From assembly GCF_947623445.1 (NCBI RefSeq), contig NC_135245.1, forward strand, positions 18,917,501 to 18,981,500: a DNA stretch of 64,000 nucleotides, given 5' to 3'. The stretch's first letter is position 1, and each line of letters starts with the position of its first letter. The notes under the pieces were generated by a model, which was not told the origin of the DNA, made no database searches, and worked only from the letters and a program-made list of their open reading frames with translations. The DNA comes from Clavelina lepadiformis. Taxonomy: Eukaryota; Chordata; Ascidiacea; Aplousobranchia; Clavelinidae. Position numbers and translations under genes: made by a program. Of the stretch, positions 1-13,507 are shown one piece after another.

Positions 1-1178
1 TTGCCTTCGAATATTTCCAATCCGTCGCCGCGCGTCTATTGAAACGAAGCCCCAGTAATTGCTGTTCAATGTGTAAATGCTATTTCAGCCCGTCAGTTTA
101 TGCTGACAACTTTGATATCCGACACCACATTGGCTACCCGCCGCACCTGGGACCTCTCGAAAAAGACACGGGACCTTCATATCTTTTCTAGATCTTGTAT
201 TACGGTCCCTACCAGTAAGGTAACGCACTTCGGTATTACGCGAGCAATGAAGGTGTTGTTTACATTTGCCAGACTTGTCCTGTTTATCGTCTGTTGCTTT
301 ACCACTGTACCCACCCTTGCCTGGTTATTAGATGTGATTACATGGTTCTAGATAATTGTTTTCGGTCTAATGTGAGTAATGTGTAAAGCGCATGTCAGAA
401 TTCCTTAAAAGGGTTGTGATTCAGCCTGATAACTTATTCCGCCCAATCAGAATCTCTTTGCGCATAAAGTTCGCCACCAACAAAAAATGTTTCTGTTGTT
501 TTAGTCAATTAGGAGAAGTTTTTGTTACAGCTACATCAGAATAAAAACCGACAAACTCCTTACTACCAACAGGTACACTCACAAATGTGTTTCGAATTCA
601 AATTTATTGTTTTAAAAGAAAGGAAATTCTTGACAAGAAATACATGAACTGAATGTAAAAGTAATGAAATAACACAAAGAAAAATAAACCGCAGGATAAC
701 GCTTAGTAGCGTATGGTCTACATACGAGAAGGCACAAGCAGTGTCTCAGTTGAAAATAGTCACAAATACAGCGCGAAAATAGTCAAATTACTAGAAAAAG
801 TCAACGGTCATAATTGACGGAAATCTACAACTCTACGGTTTTTACGTCGTGTCTTAGTGGACGAGAACGGGTTATTCTCGGGTCAGAATTTGGTCAAAAA
901 AGTTCCAAATTTAAGCAAGCAGCCACCCAACATAATGTTAGTTGGTTACAACTTAGTCGGCCGAGTTTCGTTAAAATTACTGCAGCACATTTTCACAAGG
1001 AGAGAGGGCAGTTAGCAAGAATACTAAAGATACAACGCACACCTTAACATGAAGCCAAACTCGAAACGAAGGAATTTTTTCGCTCAGACTGGCAAGGCAA
1101 GAGCAAAGAAGTAGAAAAATATAAATAACTTCCACGGAATTGGTCCTTTAACTGATTCAGTTCCAACGAAGCCGCCAA
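1..1178. other. Intergenic sequence 3' of the HES gene
   Basis: No gene can be supported here. Two small open frames (100-351 and 814-1047, plus strand) lack recognisable domains and coding character. A minus-strand AATAAA at 608-603 lies about 570 bases past the HES stop codon and could be its polyadenylation signal, but this is only a motif match. Confidence 0.5.
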
Positions 1179-2738
1179 TTACCAAGGCCTCCACACCGGT
1201 TCCGAGTCGCTGTCGCTACCCGCTGATGACGCAGGCGAATAAGAACGCGTCATTGATGATGACGTCATCGAAATATCTTGGACTCTCGGGACAGGAGATG
1301 AAGCTGGGCTGATCGGGGACACGCAACACATCGGGTAGGACTTTTTGGGCGGCGATGCGGATTTGCGCTGTTCTGTTTCCATGGATACGGGGGCTGGTGG
1401 GGGGACGGCGGTTGACGTCGATTGCGGGATGAGAACAAAGCTTCCTTGGACGTTGTGCTTATTTACACTCTCGCATCCGGACCTTTGTGGAGTCGCGGAA
1501 GGAGACAAAGAGAGGGGAGATCCGGGAGACGCAAAACCCGATGACGTGCAGGATGACCCGCTGTTGTGCCTGACGTGTCTTGGGGACCTTCCGTCAGCGC
1601 TGGCGCATGGGCTCATCTTTGAAGTGCCTTGTGCCGGCGAACGAGTGTCCCTGGCGGCGCCATGTTGCTCCATGGCCTCGTGGATGTTGAAAGGAAGTCC
1701 ATGCTGTCTCTGTTGCATCAGGCTTCTGTTTTGCGCCATGGCGGCCGCTGCTGCCGCCATTGCTTGTTGTATTTGTGTGTTCGGGGACATCTGAATCTGC
1801 AGGGGTGAGATGGCGTTAACTGCGGTGACCGGGGGCGCGGTTGTCATTAGACGGGGATTTCTTGCTTGACCCATCAAATGCGAGGGGATGTGTGGCTGCG
1901 GCACATTGTTGCCGAGGTGGTTCATAAGTCTGGAATCAAATTATCGGAGAATGTTTAAAAAATGTGCCACAAACGGCAAAGACCCAACTTAAAAATAACT
2001 TACAAAAACTTGTGAAAACATTTGTCTTGAAAAACTCACCTCGTTTTAACGTCGGGCTGGATCCTGTCGTTTGTGTTCTCGAGAAACTGAGAAACCTCGT
2101 TTTTACATTCGACGAATCCGCTTCTGTATTTACTCATGACGCTTGGATCAATCGCCATCGCTGCGTTTAATCTCTGTCTCTGAATTCCTTTCAAATAGCG
2201 AACCGTCATTTCTAGAATATCCGCCTTTTCCAATTTTGAATGACATGTGCTTTGCTGAAGAAACAAAGATATAATAAAGATAAACAAAAATGAGATGAAC
2301 TGTTTTGCAGACTTTGAATTATGTTTCTTAATTTGTAATTACTAATTTTATCATTTACAGTACGTTTGTCTCTTACACCCGGCACTGCCTCCAGTATGAC
2401 ACACTGTAACGATTTTATTTAAATGAAAGGTGAATAAAATTACTTACGTCTTTTCGTAATGCGTTTAAGAGAATGCTTTTCAGCTCATTCAGGCTTTTAT
2501 TAATCCTCTCCCGCCGTCTTTTTTCCATAAGCGGTTTTGACGCCTGTAATAATAAATTCATTGTAAGTTTATCGTTGTATCTAAATATTACGAAACGTTT
2601 CAAGTGGACGCCGTAATCTGGTGATGGTTGCACCCTAGACATCGGGAATATTTTACTTACTCTGCGGTCATTTTTCATCACGGATCCCGAGGAAACCATT
2701 TGTACGTTGGCGGTGTGTGGTGCCATCACGGTCTTCAT
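1179..2738 (-). CDS. Hes: HES-family bHLH-Orange transcriptional repressor
   Basis: Four exons, all with GT-AG introns and consistent phases: 2738-2661, 2543-2448, 2254-2040 and 1929-1179, giving 379 residues. The basic region (residues about 27-41) contains KPLMEKRRRERIN, with the proline at residue 30 that marks Hairy/E(spl) proteins and directs them to class C and N-box DNA. The helix-loop-helix runs to about residue 80, and an Orange domain follows around residues 95-140 (AIDPSVMSKYRSGFVEC). The long Ser/Pro-rich C-terminal part is encoded by one exon and ends in WRPW, the Groucho-recruiting tetrapeptide, immediately before the stop codon. In the family these proteins act in the nucleus as Notch-effector repressors. 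The start is the ATG just before MKTVMAPH; no upstream exon was sought successfully. Which of the several tunicate HES paralogues it is cannot be told from sequence alone. Confidence 0.95.
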
Positions 2739-3256
2739 TTAAATAATGGATAAACTGTCGAAGTGATAATATTTTGCCAAAAAAACGAAGCAGCTTCTAG
2801 ATAATTCCAATGAGCTTTGTAGTTGCTCAAAGAGCTTACGTAGGTTTCGTTTGTCGCGGTAATTCGCGATTTGTCAAAAGATAACAAAAGTATAGTTTAG
2901 AGTAATTTCTGTAAAATAGAAGAAATCTTTGATTAGGAATCCATCACTCAATATCAACATCCACTTAGCTTACTCAGTAAGACCCGGTGTGTGTTTTGTA
3001 AAACAATAAATACAGAAATTAAACCAAGTGCTTCATCCGTACTTCGTATACTTTTACTGAAGCTGTATTTTTACATTCAATTACAGCAAACTGAAATTTT
3101 AAACCTCCAACGCCAGACAAACTGTCCTATGTAACCTTTCTTCTATTATCACAACTAAATATCATAACTAATTACTTTTGCTAACACCTTAACCAATAAC
3201 ATCTTTCCGCGAAAGCTTCACCGACCGAAATGTGAAACGAAATCGCGGCTCCGAAC

Positions 3257-3264
3257 CTTATAAA
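3257..3264 (-). promoter_or_regulatory. Candidate TATA box of HES
   Basis: Read on the minus strand this is TTTATAAG, about 490 bases upstream of the HES start codon. A CACGCG motif (minus strand, 3279-3274) sits 9 bases upstream of it. Placement as the HES core promoter is inference; no transcription start is visible. Confidence 0.35.
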
Positions 3265-3543
3265 TGCGACTGTCGCGTGTAGGTCGCGATTCCTTATATG
3301 TTATGCTGACGTTTGTATAAGGCCACTTTCGCTTGCCCGGTTCTTTTTTTCCTTTTTCAGACGAAATCTCCGAATCTTATTCAAAGCGAAGTCCCGCCGT
3401 ACAATACGCGACGATGAAAAGACCAGTTTTAAAAAACAAACAGAGAACAGTCTCACCAACTAACGTGGGGAGGGAAAAAGGCCCGATGATTGAGCTTTTG
3501 AGGGGAAGAAACCGCCAGGCAGCCTGTGCGAACGTCGTAAGTC

Positions 3544-3556
3544 GCGTGTTCCCACG
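3544..3556 (-). promoter_or_regulatory. Overlapping Su(H) and HES class C sites
   Basis: On the minus strand the sequence CGTGGGAACACGCG contains a full Su(H)/CSL consensus (CGTGGGAAC, 3556-3548) that overlaps by two bases a class C site (CACGCG, 3549-3544). Another CACGCG lies at 3610-3605 and one next to the candidate TATA box at 3279-3274. Further Su(H) matches upstream of HES lie at 5425-5433 and 6206-6214. This is the arrangement expected of a Notch-induced, self-repressed HES promoter, but binding is not shown by sequence. Confidence 0.45.
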
Positions 3557-3700
3557 GTCCTTGACAGCAATCATCCAGAGTGTAAACACGAGCGTACGAG
3601 CCGACGCGTGCGGCCTAGCCCTTCTCACTTTTTAATTTCCTTTCTCTTCCCTTTCTCTTCTCCTCCCACTCGCTCTAACCACTTGATCCTCTTGTGGCAC

Positions 3701-6700
3701 GTCGGTTAAAAACGACTAATCCAAGCTGCCTTTGCTTACCCTCGGTATCATTAACGCGATCCAGGCGCTTTTAAGCGTGTTATTACGCCTCAATCGCCCA
3801 TGCTTGAGCGCTAATCAATAGAAATGGTGGCCGCGTTGCCATTGTGTTGGCTTGCCCGAAAACATTTCGGCCCTGATTTTTGATATCCCGGTAACAATTA
3901 CGTCATAGCAATTTCCAGCAGAATTCCATTTCCCTAAAGTGATTGCAGTTTCCCCTACTATGACGACATCTCAAATAAAGTGACGAGCAAAAATGTTACC
4001 TGAACCTACCGGTTGCTTTGTGTTAAGTGATTACTGATTTGTATGCGCGGTTAATTGAAGAATCAAACAAATATTGTTTGTATCCGATTTGGGCATAGTC
4101 GGTAGTGCTAGTTCTGATAACTGGAAAATTGCATGTTAAAGCGCTTAAAGAGTAAAAGCGAAAATTTTTTCAGTAAATCTCGATTCGCCACTCAAATTTG
4201 GCGAGGTTTTTTGAGGGGTCGAGAAAGAGGGTCTTGCTCAATAAAAGCAACAGACTTGGTAATTATGACCTTTTCAAAAGGGGATTGTTCGCTCATAATC
4301 GGACACATTATGCGCGGTAAATACGCAACAATGCTCGACACTCAAGTCTATTTTAAGAACAAGAGGCGACGAAATATGGTGTTGGTTGGAACGCAGAGTT
4401 TGCTGACGTATTTAAAATTGACGTCATATTTTTTTTGCGGTTGCTTAATTCCGGGGGCAGGAGATTACCGGTTGCTGGGTGAATAGATCGGCGGAAAATA
4501 TAACTGTTATTCAAAGCAAATTAAAAAATCTTTTCAAATAGCGACAAGGACTTGTCCATAAGCAGGTAATATAGTGAAAGAAACTTAAACAAACTGGTCC
4601 TAAATTATTTGATTGCCTTTTACGGTTTGTTTGCAAGGAAACTAATCAACGACGTTTAGAAACTCGTTCAATTTTTAAGCCACATTAATAGCCGATAGGA
4701 TTGTTATATCATGTTATCAAAATGGCCCCAGTTTTAATTCCAAGGTTACAATAATCCGGTCCACGTAACAAGAATTCGATTTGCGTAAATTTACGTATCC
4801 TTACGTTTTCTTTCAAATATGCAAAAACACTGAATATTTCTGTGCTTGAAAATTTTTGTTCGCTTTCATTCATTTGCATTGATTTTGGTTGCGTTAACGT
4901 TGCTTTCACGTCATAGAGACGTGACGTAAACGTTGGCAAAATTGTGGCAAACTTTCGGTGTTTGCAAAAGATTTCCAACTGTTATTTGTTCCGTAGAGAA
5001 GATTCACTTTCGCATTCGATTTTACACTCTTCGTTTTGTTACTTTTTATTACAGCATGCGATTATTAGTCTGCAATTGTAAGTGAAAAACTGTGCTAATT
5101 GCCTGTCTGTCAATTTCTTGTTTTCGTTTCTTCTCCATACCAACGATTTTTAAATCGAGTTTATAATCGATCGGTCTTTTCCCTCTTTGTTATCGGTCCA
5201 CGTAGAATGGATTTTACCAAGACAAGGACAACAAACAAGTATCTTTAAATGGTTCTTTGACACCTTGCGCGGTTGTCTGGCACGAACAACGTCCATCAAT
5301 TGTGACGTAACCATGTCATATCGTTGACGAAATTGTTTCTTTTCGAGTAAAACAATAAATAAACAAAGGGTCCAGGTTGCGATTGGAGCTGCTCCTACCG
5401 ACATAATATTTATGACTGGAACAATTTCCCACGCCGAATACTGTCACGTCCGGGTTTAGACGCATAGTGACGGTTGGGTTTTCTCATTCGTTTACCAGGT
5501 GTCAGAAACAGCACTTGTGCAGTAAAGCGGGTTTCATTAAAAATTCACGACGTTTAGCGCATATTTTCCGTGTTTATTGTCTTCTGAATATCACACTCCC
5601 TTGACCAAAAACAGTGTCAAGATAAGAATGTCGTCATAAAAATAGGTTTGTATTAAAAATAGTATTTTCTTTTTTGGCTAAAATAACAACCGTTTTTTTG
5701 CACACAAATCAAAATGACAGATGCATTTGTGCTTTATTTAAACTTTGTAAGTTATCGTAAATGTCTCCTCCTAATTTGTGTTATGTAACGAGTCTAAGTG
5801 TTAAAGCGTATAATGCTCTTTAACCATTACCAAAATACGGTATTGAATGCTTTTGTTAATGAATCTATAATTTTCCATTTTAGGTTATATAAACGTATAC
5901 ATACGTATAGGAGGTAGTGCAGCAAGTTGTGGAAATGTCTTATCAATTTAGAATACTCTATATACAGAATAACCTCTACAGCCCGTCGCTAAACAAACCA
6001 ACCCCCGTAAAAGTTCGGCTCCGTTTGATGTTGACATCGTTCAGCGAATCCAAGCGTGGGCGTTCATCATAAAAGTGTGATGCCACTCCGCTCCATTCGC
6101 AAAGCTCTCATTTCCAAACGCAAATAAGCGTGTGTCTAAGCAGGTTCATTTTCTCACAGTGTGTAGGGCGCCATTAATTATGGATGCACCGCGCTGAAAA
6201 TGGTCTTTCCCACGCTTACGAATCCACTCGAGCCGCCTAATAAAATACAAGTCTATTGACAATCGTTTTTCATTTTTCAACCAATAAACACCCGACTGTC
6301 GTTAGTCACGTGCACAATTACGTCGTTCCAGGTCGCCATAGCTCTGACAGATTGGCCATTAGCGTTGAGAAAAGGGACCTATTCCAGATATTTTGTTCCC
6401 GGTAGAGCAATTGTGAAATTACTGCCAATAGGTCTTGTCATGTCAGGTTAAACGCGAGGAAACGACAATTCTAAACACATGGCGCGATAGGTAGTTGTCA
6501 AGCAGAGTTATGGCCAATATAGTCACTCGCCTATTGCAACACGTTTGCACATTTGCTACACAATTCCGTTTGTAAATTATGTGCACAATTACAGTGCACG
6601 ATTAATGAATAGTTTTGCTTGTTTATACACGATTAGGCGTGTCTGGGAATCGAATAAATAGACTCAAACAGCGATGGACCAGTGTTTAGGTTGATATACG

Positions 6701-9700
6701 GTCAATATTCCACGGAACACCAACTTGTTATTTATATAAACAAAACCAAAACAAGACCATTGAAATATTTGCATAAAGTTCTACGTAGCACATATAGCGT
6801 GGGAGCAGATTTCTATGTTGTTGTCTTCAACATTTCACGCGGCTCGTTTGTTTGATTGTGGTTTAATATTGTCTCCATTGTCGGTCGTGTCGCGTTGTTC
6901 AGCAAGCCGGTGTCGAACGCCCGACACCCTTTATGACCCAATAAAGGACAACTTTTTCATTGGACGCTTCGCCGTTTACAAATTGTTGAAAAGTGCAATT
7001 TGTTGCCATGCACTCGTGAGAAAAGCTGAGCTAGTTGAGAACCTGACGCCATAAAGCAATCAATATAACGTCACCTGCTTTTATCCTTTGTCTCGTAAAA
7101 ATGGTTACATAATCGTGGTAGCAAAAGGTTCAAGAATGTTCTATTTTTCTTGATGGTTTCGTGTGGTTTGTATTTATAGCAACGGCTTATCCACTCATTA
7201 ATTTCTCTCAAGGAAGTACTTTGGGTGCGTTTGATTGTTCATTTTTATCTTAAATTAAATTAGAAATTAAGATTGGTCGCTTACCACCGAGGCAAAAGCA
7301 ACCGACTCAATATAGAGCGGAGGTGAATTAACTTAACAGTTAGTTACAACTTAAGTGGAAAACGTCAATTACAGGCTTCCCGCTTCCAGATGAAGTACTT
7401 TTTTAAGTATGATGTCATTCTTCAACGGTGGCCGTTCACCAAAAATAAATGACGTAATGACATTAACAAAGGTGAGACGCTTCGGATGCCCACACCTTGC
7501 ACCGGCACCATGTCACCATCGACCAATTAGTCCGAGAGCAAACGAGATCATTTCTTATGAAGTTTTTGCCCGAAATTAACGTTTTTGAGACTCGATTTTA
7601 ACAATATGCAAGAGGTTTATTGCGACTCTTAAACGTGTAATTGGCATCTTGTATCCGTGGTTGGCCTTTCGTCTAACCGAACGTTGGCGCCTCCGCCACT
7701 TGTCAGTGGATACAGATAAGGCATTAAAACGTCACGTTCTTTCCAAATACAGCCCACGTAATGTACCGAACTACGCCAAATTCGCTTTATTAACAGTTCA
7801 ACCCGCCGCCCAACATGCTGTTTTACAAGACTAAAAACCAGTTATTGTTGAGATAATGGGCTTGTACATTTTGTGCGGTGCTATTATGCAATGATTGATA
7901 ACTTCATCATAGTTATGCTTTTTTGCCTCTTTTAGGTTACGTCACCTGTTTGACAAGATCACTTGTATTAAGTTTGAGTAATTTTAGGGTTGGGTTTAAC
8001 ATGTCTGATGCTTAAATTTAGATTTAAAAGATGACTTGACATGAAAAATCACCGATGATAAATATAGAATGATGAATGATTCCACGACAATTAATGATTT
8101 AATTTAATGATTTTTTTACAATCATATAAACACAAGATAAACGGTTCGATTTGTTTTCGTCTGAAGATACCTTACCATATATGGCAACGAAGATAAACGT
8201 AGGTAAAAATAAAATTTAACATATTTTTTCTTGTGAATGTGTAATTATAGATCAATCATGGTTAAAATTATAACCTACGTTTAGCAGACGAATTGTCTTT
8301 CTGTACAACTTTGGAAAACCTGAAAACAGATAATAATTGCGATGAAACTCGTCCACCTACAATATTTTGGTTGCTTCTTCTAGTCTGGAATAAGTTTAAA
8401 GTTGATTCTGCCCATGGTTAGTGTGTTCTCATATAACATGCTTTTTAGTCACAAACGGGTGTTTAAAATTTACAGACATCTAAAATGTCAAGCCGTTGAT
8501 ACGGTTACTGGGCTAAATTTAACTGTAATTGCGGCGCAAGGTTTTTCCGGAGAAAGATTTCCGGAGAAAGAAGAGGAGAAAATGACACCGAAACGAAACA
8601 ATCCGATCAAAATGTTTATTTTCAATTCTCGACTCGCGTTCAATGACGCAATGTTTGTTTGGTAAGGCAAAATTTTAAGAAAATTATGGCCTATACTGGT
8701 ATCATTAGAATAAAAGCTGTAGGCGGTTTGTAAAAAATGTTCCTTATCAAAGCAAATATATCCATGTGCAGAATGTAAAGTTTCGCGTTTTTCATGACAA
8801 AAATTGGCTTTCTAAACAGTAATTTGAACCGGTGTCAAATCGCTTCATGGTAAAATTTCTGCGGCATTTAGGTTTGCTCGCATTAGTACGAGGTTAATTG
8901 CGCCGTGCAAAGTACAGGCATCATCCGCGCATATAATTGTGTTTTTGTTCTAGGTAATTTCACCTGCTTTGTGTATTGTATTGTCATATTATGACCGAAA
9001 CAAATCGGTTAAAAGTGATCAGATACTCACAACAATCATTACTCGTTTGACGGTTAGGAGAACGATTATATTAATAGGCGTGGAAAAACTTCTTAAAATG
9101 TACACAAAAGCTGTCAATGGCGAATCGCATTTGAATTTTTACCCAAATCCCTAATATTTTACGCCACATACGTCACAAATATGCATGTAAGATTCTATAG
9201 GCCGCCAACCGATATAAACTGTACATTCTATCGGAAAACACGTTCTTACATAATATGCTGGACCTGATTAACGCAAATATTTTTAACCTTCGTCTAACGT
9301 CGCTCATGATTCACATTTTGATACTTGTAGTAGCAGGCCTGGAATGTGACGAGAGTCAGCAAATTACGAAAAAATTATTTCATTCGTAAATGGTTGGTTT
9401 TTATCACCGAAAGTTTTCAACCAAATCCAAATTTGGAAACCTCGGGTTTTTGGTAATAATTCAAAATTGAAACTTTTTCATATCAGCAAAAAGTTAAAAA
9501 CTTGTTTTGTGACAATTTTAAGATTGCACAAGTTGGATTCAATCACACATTGTTTTGCAACAAGGATAACCCTCATGGTATGGCTTCTTGCGAAACAAAA
9601 GTAAATAAAATAGCTCAACAAATCACCCTACCAACGTATCTTTCGCAATCGGAATTTCCAGTGTGAAAATTATTTGCTTAGTTGCGAAATTCCCCGTCGC

Positions 9701-12700
9701 TGTATGATAACGGAAGCGCTCAAAAGACTTTATCACAACAAGCACAGCTCTAACCTAACCTATAACTCAACAAGAAAGCAAATTGAAGTTTGTGGCAAAG
9801 TTTTGGGCACTTGTGTATTTTTCAACCAATAAGAACCACTTGTTCTAAATTAAAACAATCATTGCGTTCGTTTATTGCTATATTTTTAGTCCATGCGTTG
9901 TAAAAATATTAGTCAGAAACAAAATATCATGTTGCCGCATAAAATTACAGATCTTGATATTTTGTCCTTGTGAAAAACCGCTCAAAATTGTCGCTGAAAA
10001 GTTCTGAATATTTTCTGTTTTATTTTGAAAAGTTCATAAAATCTCGGCTTGTTTGCATTATTACGTCAAAGTAATCGAAACACAAATACCTAAATGATTT
10101 TTCCACCTTGGAATCACTTCGGTAACAACAGGTGTAGTGTACTAACGCGCTATTTTAAGTTATTTTTGCTTGACAAATATATTGTTTCTATGCTATAGAT
10201 AGGATATAAACAATATTTTCAATTCGACAAAGTCTTGAAGATATCCGGTCGAAGCTCGATGTTATACTTAGAGCATTACCTTGTTTGGATAAAAAGCTTT
10301 AAAGTAGGTTCCTTTTCTCCCAAAGGCCCAATTACGAGCGCGCTAAAACAGAAGTTACGACAGCTCGTCGTAAAAAAACTAAACAAAATTTTTGTTCCGA
10401 GTGGGTGAGCTGAATCATCCCGCGTCTCAATGGTATTCAGTTGTAACTAAATAGTAATTATGACGTCATAAAATCTATTCAAAAGCATTAAAGTTCGAGT
10501 GAGTTGGGGCATTATGAGGTCACTAAACTCAGTGTTTGCGGATAATTCCTTTTGTCTCGAAACACTCTGGTGTGTTAAAGACACGATTTTTCAAGAATTG
10601 ATACCCTTGACGTAGAATGGGTCATCCTGTGACGTCACGTTGCGCGTTGTTGATTGTTGGATGCGTCTTTTGAGCAAACGACGGCGGAAAATCACGAGGA
10701 AAATCCAGGAAAGGAACCCTTGTTTGCTTTGTTTTCGGGCGACTTACCGCCTCATTTGACCTATTTAAGGCTTTCTGGATTTAGCCCACTACGTGACAAA
10801 CCTTGTTGTGATGTGATAATTACGAGAGACACGAAATCCGGTCTAAAAATTGTCCGTAGGAACTCATGACGGCCCATGAGGTCGTTTCTTGTAAAGTTTG
10901 GAAATGGACCGGTTTTAACCCAGACTTATCCGAGGCAACCTGAATTCGGTAAATATGATACCAATTGACACTAGTGCTGTGACGTATGTTTGGGTAAGCT
11001 TCAAAGCCCTTTTTGAAAATGTCTTTTTTTCGTTCTGATGGTCATTTCCAACGCATTTCACCATCAGCGCGACACGAATGCGGCAAAAAACATTTGTTTC
11101 GAAGGCTATCAATGGTAAAACGGGATGTTAAAAAACAGTCAAATTTTGTCAATGACGCTTCTGTGGAAGAGATTTCAAACCGTGAGAAAGTAAACTTTTT
11201 ATCCCCTGGATAGAAAACATCTGGTTGGTTGTGAGCCATTGTAAATTTTCCTCCCTTTCTAGAATCTATTGCGGTAATTGCTAAGATTGAATGGGGCATC
11301 CACGCAGCCCGAGGCCCCGCTGTTGTAAATTTGCAACTGTTTGCGCATAATAGCCGATTGATTCCATACGAGATTTTACTGCAGCCGCACTAATTACAAT
11401 TTCCCGTTACATATTGTTTCGTTATTTTCCCACGACAACGAAAGCGCAGGCCTGATTTGTGACCCCGGCGAACTATTGTTGATTTCAGCCCAATTTGCAT
11501 TATTTTACCACGGCTGCAATTTTTCAAAACCGCCGATCTCGTTAACTCCGATTGATTGATTGAAGGCGGCGTATATGTATAAGGGATTACTGCTTTTAAT
11601 GACAAGACTGCAGGACGGGGGTAATGGTGTGAGTGTGATTGATTGCCGGGCAATTGAAGTAATCTGATTACACAGTAAACAACAAACAACGTATGAAGTT
11701 ATGGAGATACAACGCTGTCTAATTGGCGAGTTCCACCACCTTTCTCTGCGCCGCTAATACACTATAGAATTTTTCGATTGATGTTGCACCGAAAAGACGT
11801 TTTATTGCAGCTATTTGTTTAACAACCCAATAAATAGTTCGTTTCAACTTCTGTAGTTTATTGACTAATTGCTTTAGGTTTTATTACTGTGTAAATAACG
11901 TCATAATTATGATGACAATAAAACACAGAGCCTTTGGTGTAGCGGCATGTCACCGGCTAATTTAGACAAATAAAAGTAGCTTTGGTGACACAGTCCACAA
12001 GCAACCAAACATGAGAAGTTTTGTTTTCCGTCTGGGTTGACTTTTTTGGCTACCAGCCGTTAAAATAACCAGTTTGACGTTTATTTACTTTCATACTGTG
12101 CACAAAAATGTATTTTTGCGTCACAATTGACGCACATAAACAAGGTTTTATTGTAAAAATTGAAATTTTAACGTAAAGTTTTGAGCGATTGTCACAACTC
12201 TGTCCCCAAAACGAACAAGAAAACTATCAATTTGCGTATTTTGTGACGCCACAATCGCCTGCGTCTTACGCTATTTAAAATCAAATATTAGCTTTTATCG
12301 AATAAAGCCTCAAATACTGACAGCGACACGTCATTTACACCATACAGCGTATGGTGACATACGCCAGTGACATTCCGCTTACAACGTATCATATGACGGT
12401 ATATTGTTAGCGTTGGTCCGGTATGATGAAAATGACGACATACCTTCAAAAGGCGAAATTTGCGGAGAAGATTTGATATTAAAAACTTTCAACGGAAGAC
12501 GGCGTCACGTGGTTATGTTACGCTTCGCTGAGCATGTGGGGTGAGAAGTTTTTGATCTGATCGAAATAGAGATTAAATTGCGTACTCGGAAACTGGCTAA
12601 GTAAACACAGGCGTCGAATCATGGTGGAAAATGGTTCTGGTAAAATAAACAAGTTGGAGTTGGAGTTGGAGGCACCGAACACATTCATTTTGCGAGCAAT

Positions 12701-13289
12701 GATGGATTCGATTTGGGAAATCCTTTGCTAATTTGCTCGTTATAATTACTGTAGTTGTTAAAATATGTGGAACGATATTATGTTGCTCTCAAACGACTCT
12801 AATTTCGTTCCAAAATCTTTGCTCCTATATAACTGAAACCAGATAAAATATGATGCTGTTGATAATACACCATAATACGAGAAGCGCATTTACATTTATA
12901 CTTTTACAGTTGCTCATAAAACGCTCTTAAACTCGTGAAATTCTGTAAAAGATTGACAACTTTTTCCAAATGGCAAAATTATTGGAAATAAAAACTCAAA
13001 ATTGCCGCCAATTATGATCGGCTTTGTAAGGCGGCATTTCTGTTCGTTGCATTTAAATCCTTCAAATTAAACTGGGTGGCGCATTCTTCTGTGAAAATGG
13101 AGCGAGGCTAAGTAGAGCAAACGATATACAGGCAAACATAAAGTCGCTCGATTATTCTAAATCAGAAACTTGAATTGATTACGGCGCACCTGCCGTTCCA
13201 GTCAATTCCGGATAAGTGTTTTATAGGGGTCATATAGTCTAAATTTTCAAATTTTTTTTGTCTTTCGATGTTTACGTAGTTTCTTCGGT
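3701..13289. other. Gene-poor intergenic region
   Basis: About 9.6 kb between HES and MDGA with no supported gene. Its many small open frames on both strands lack domains and splice context. It contains palindromic CRE motifs TGACGTCA at 4419-4426, 10461-10468 and 10630-10637, and Su(H) consensus matches at 5425-5433 and 6206-6214. Long-range regulatory sequence for HES or MDGA is a reasonable guess only. Confidence 0.4.
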
Positions 13290-13298
13290 TCGTTAATC

Positions 13299-13507
13299 CC
13301 GGAAGTTCTCACGGTCGTGTGAGGTGACCCGACCCGAGTGAAAGGCGGTTATACCACCTATACCATCGTTGGAAACCGTTTCTGAACCCCTTTACCGTGC
13401 ATACGCTGGGGTTAGTCACTGTTGAGTTTTCACACACCTGAACCCATCGCATTTGAGTGGGTTCTTTGACCCCGCCATCACCCTACTGCGAGTGATATTC
13501 TGAGGGT
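13299..13507. other. Run of perfect-stem hairpins, possible structured RNA
   Basis: A GC-richer stretch holding several short perfect inverted repeats in a row: CTCAC/GTGAG (13308-13323), AACCCC/GGGGTT (13385-13413), GAACCCA/TGGGTTC (13440-13464), and two mutually exclusive stems, ATCAC/GTGAT (13477-13496) and ACCCT/AGGGT (13480-13507). It did not match U1, U2, U3, U6, 7SK, SRP, RNase P or MRP RNA as I remember them. It could be a structured RNA, an old repeat, or chance. Confidence 0.25.

Larger units (their letters stand above)
2739..3700. promoter_or_regulatory. HES upstream region
   Basis: Non-coding sequence immediately 5' of HES. It includes CCAAT on the plus strand near 3191, the candidate TATA box, three CACGCG motifs and one Su(H) consensus. 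The overlapping open frames 3333-3635 (plus) and 3377-3628 (minus) have no recognisable domain and are treated as chance. Confidence 0.4.

Noticed and set aside
1345-1794. 149-residue plus-strand frame
   Set aside because: It lies entirely antisense to the last HES exon, whose minus-strand reading has the bHLH-to-WRPW continuity; the plus frame has no domain.
12322-12353. Small palindrome CACCATAC-AGC-GTATGGTG
   Set aside because: A single 8-bp stem in non-coding DNA with no repeat ends or target duplication around it.
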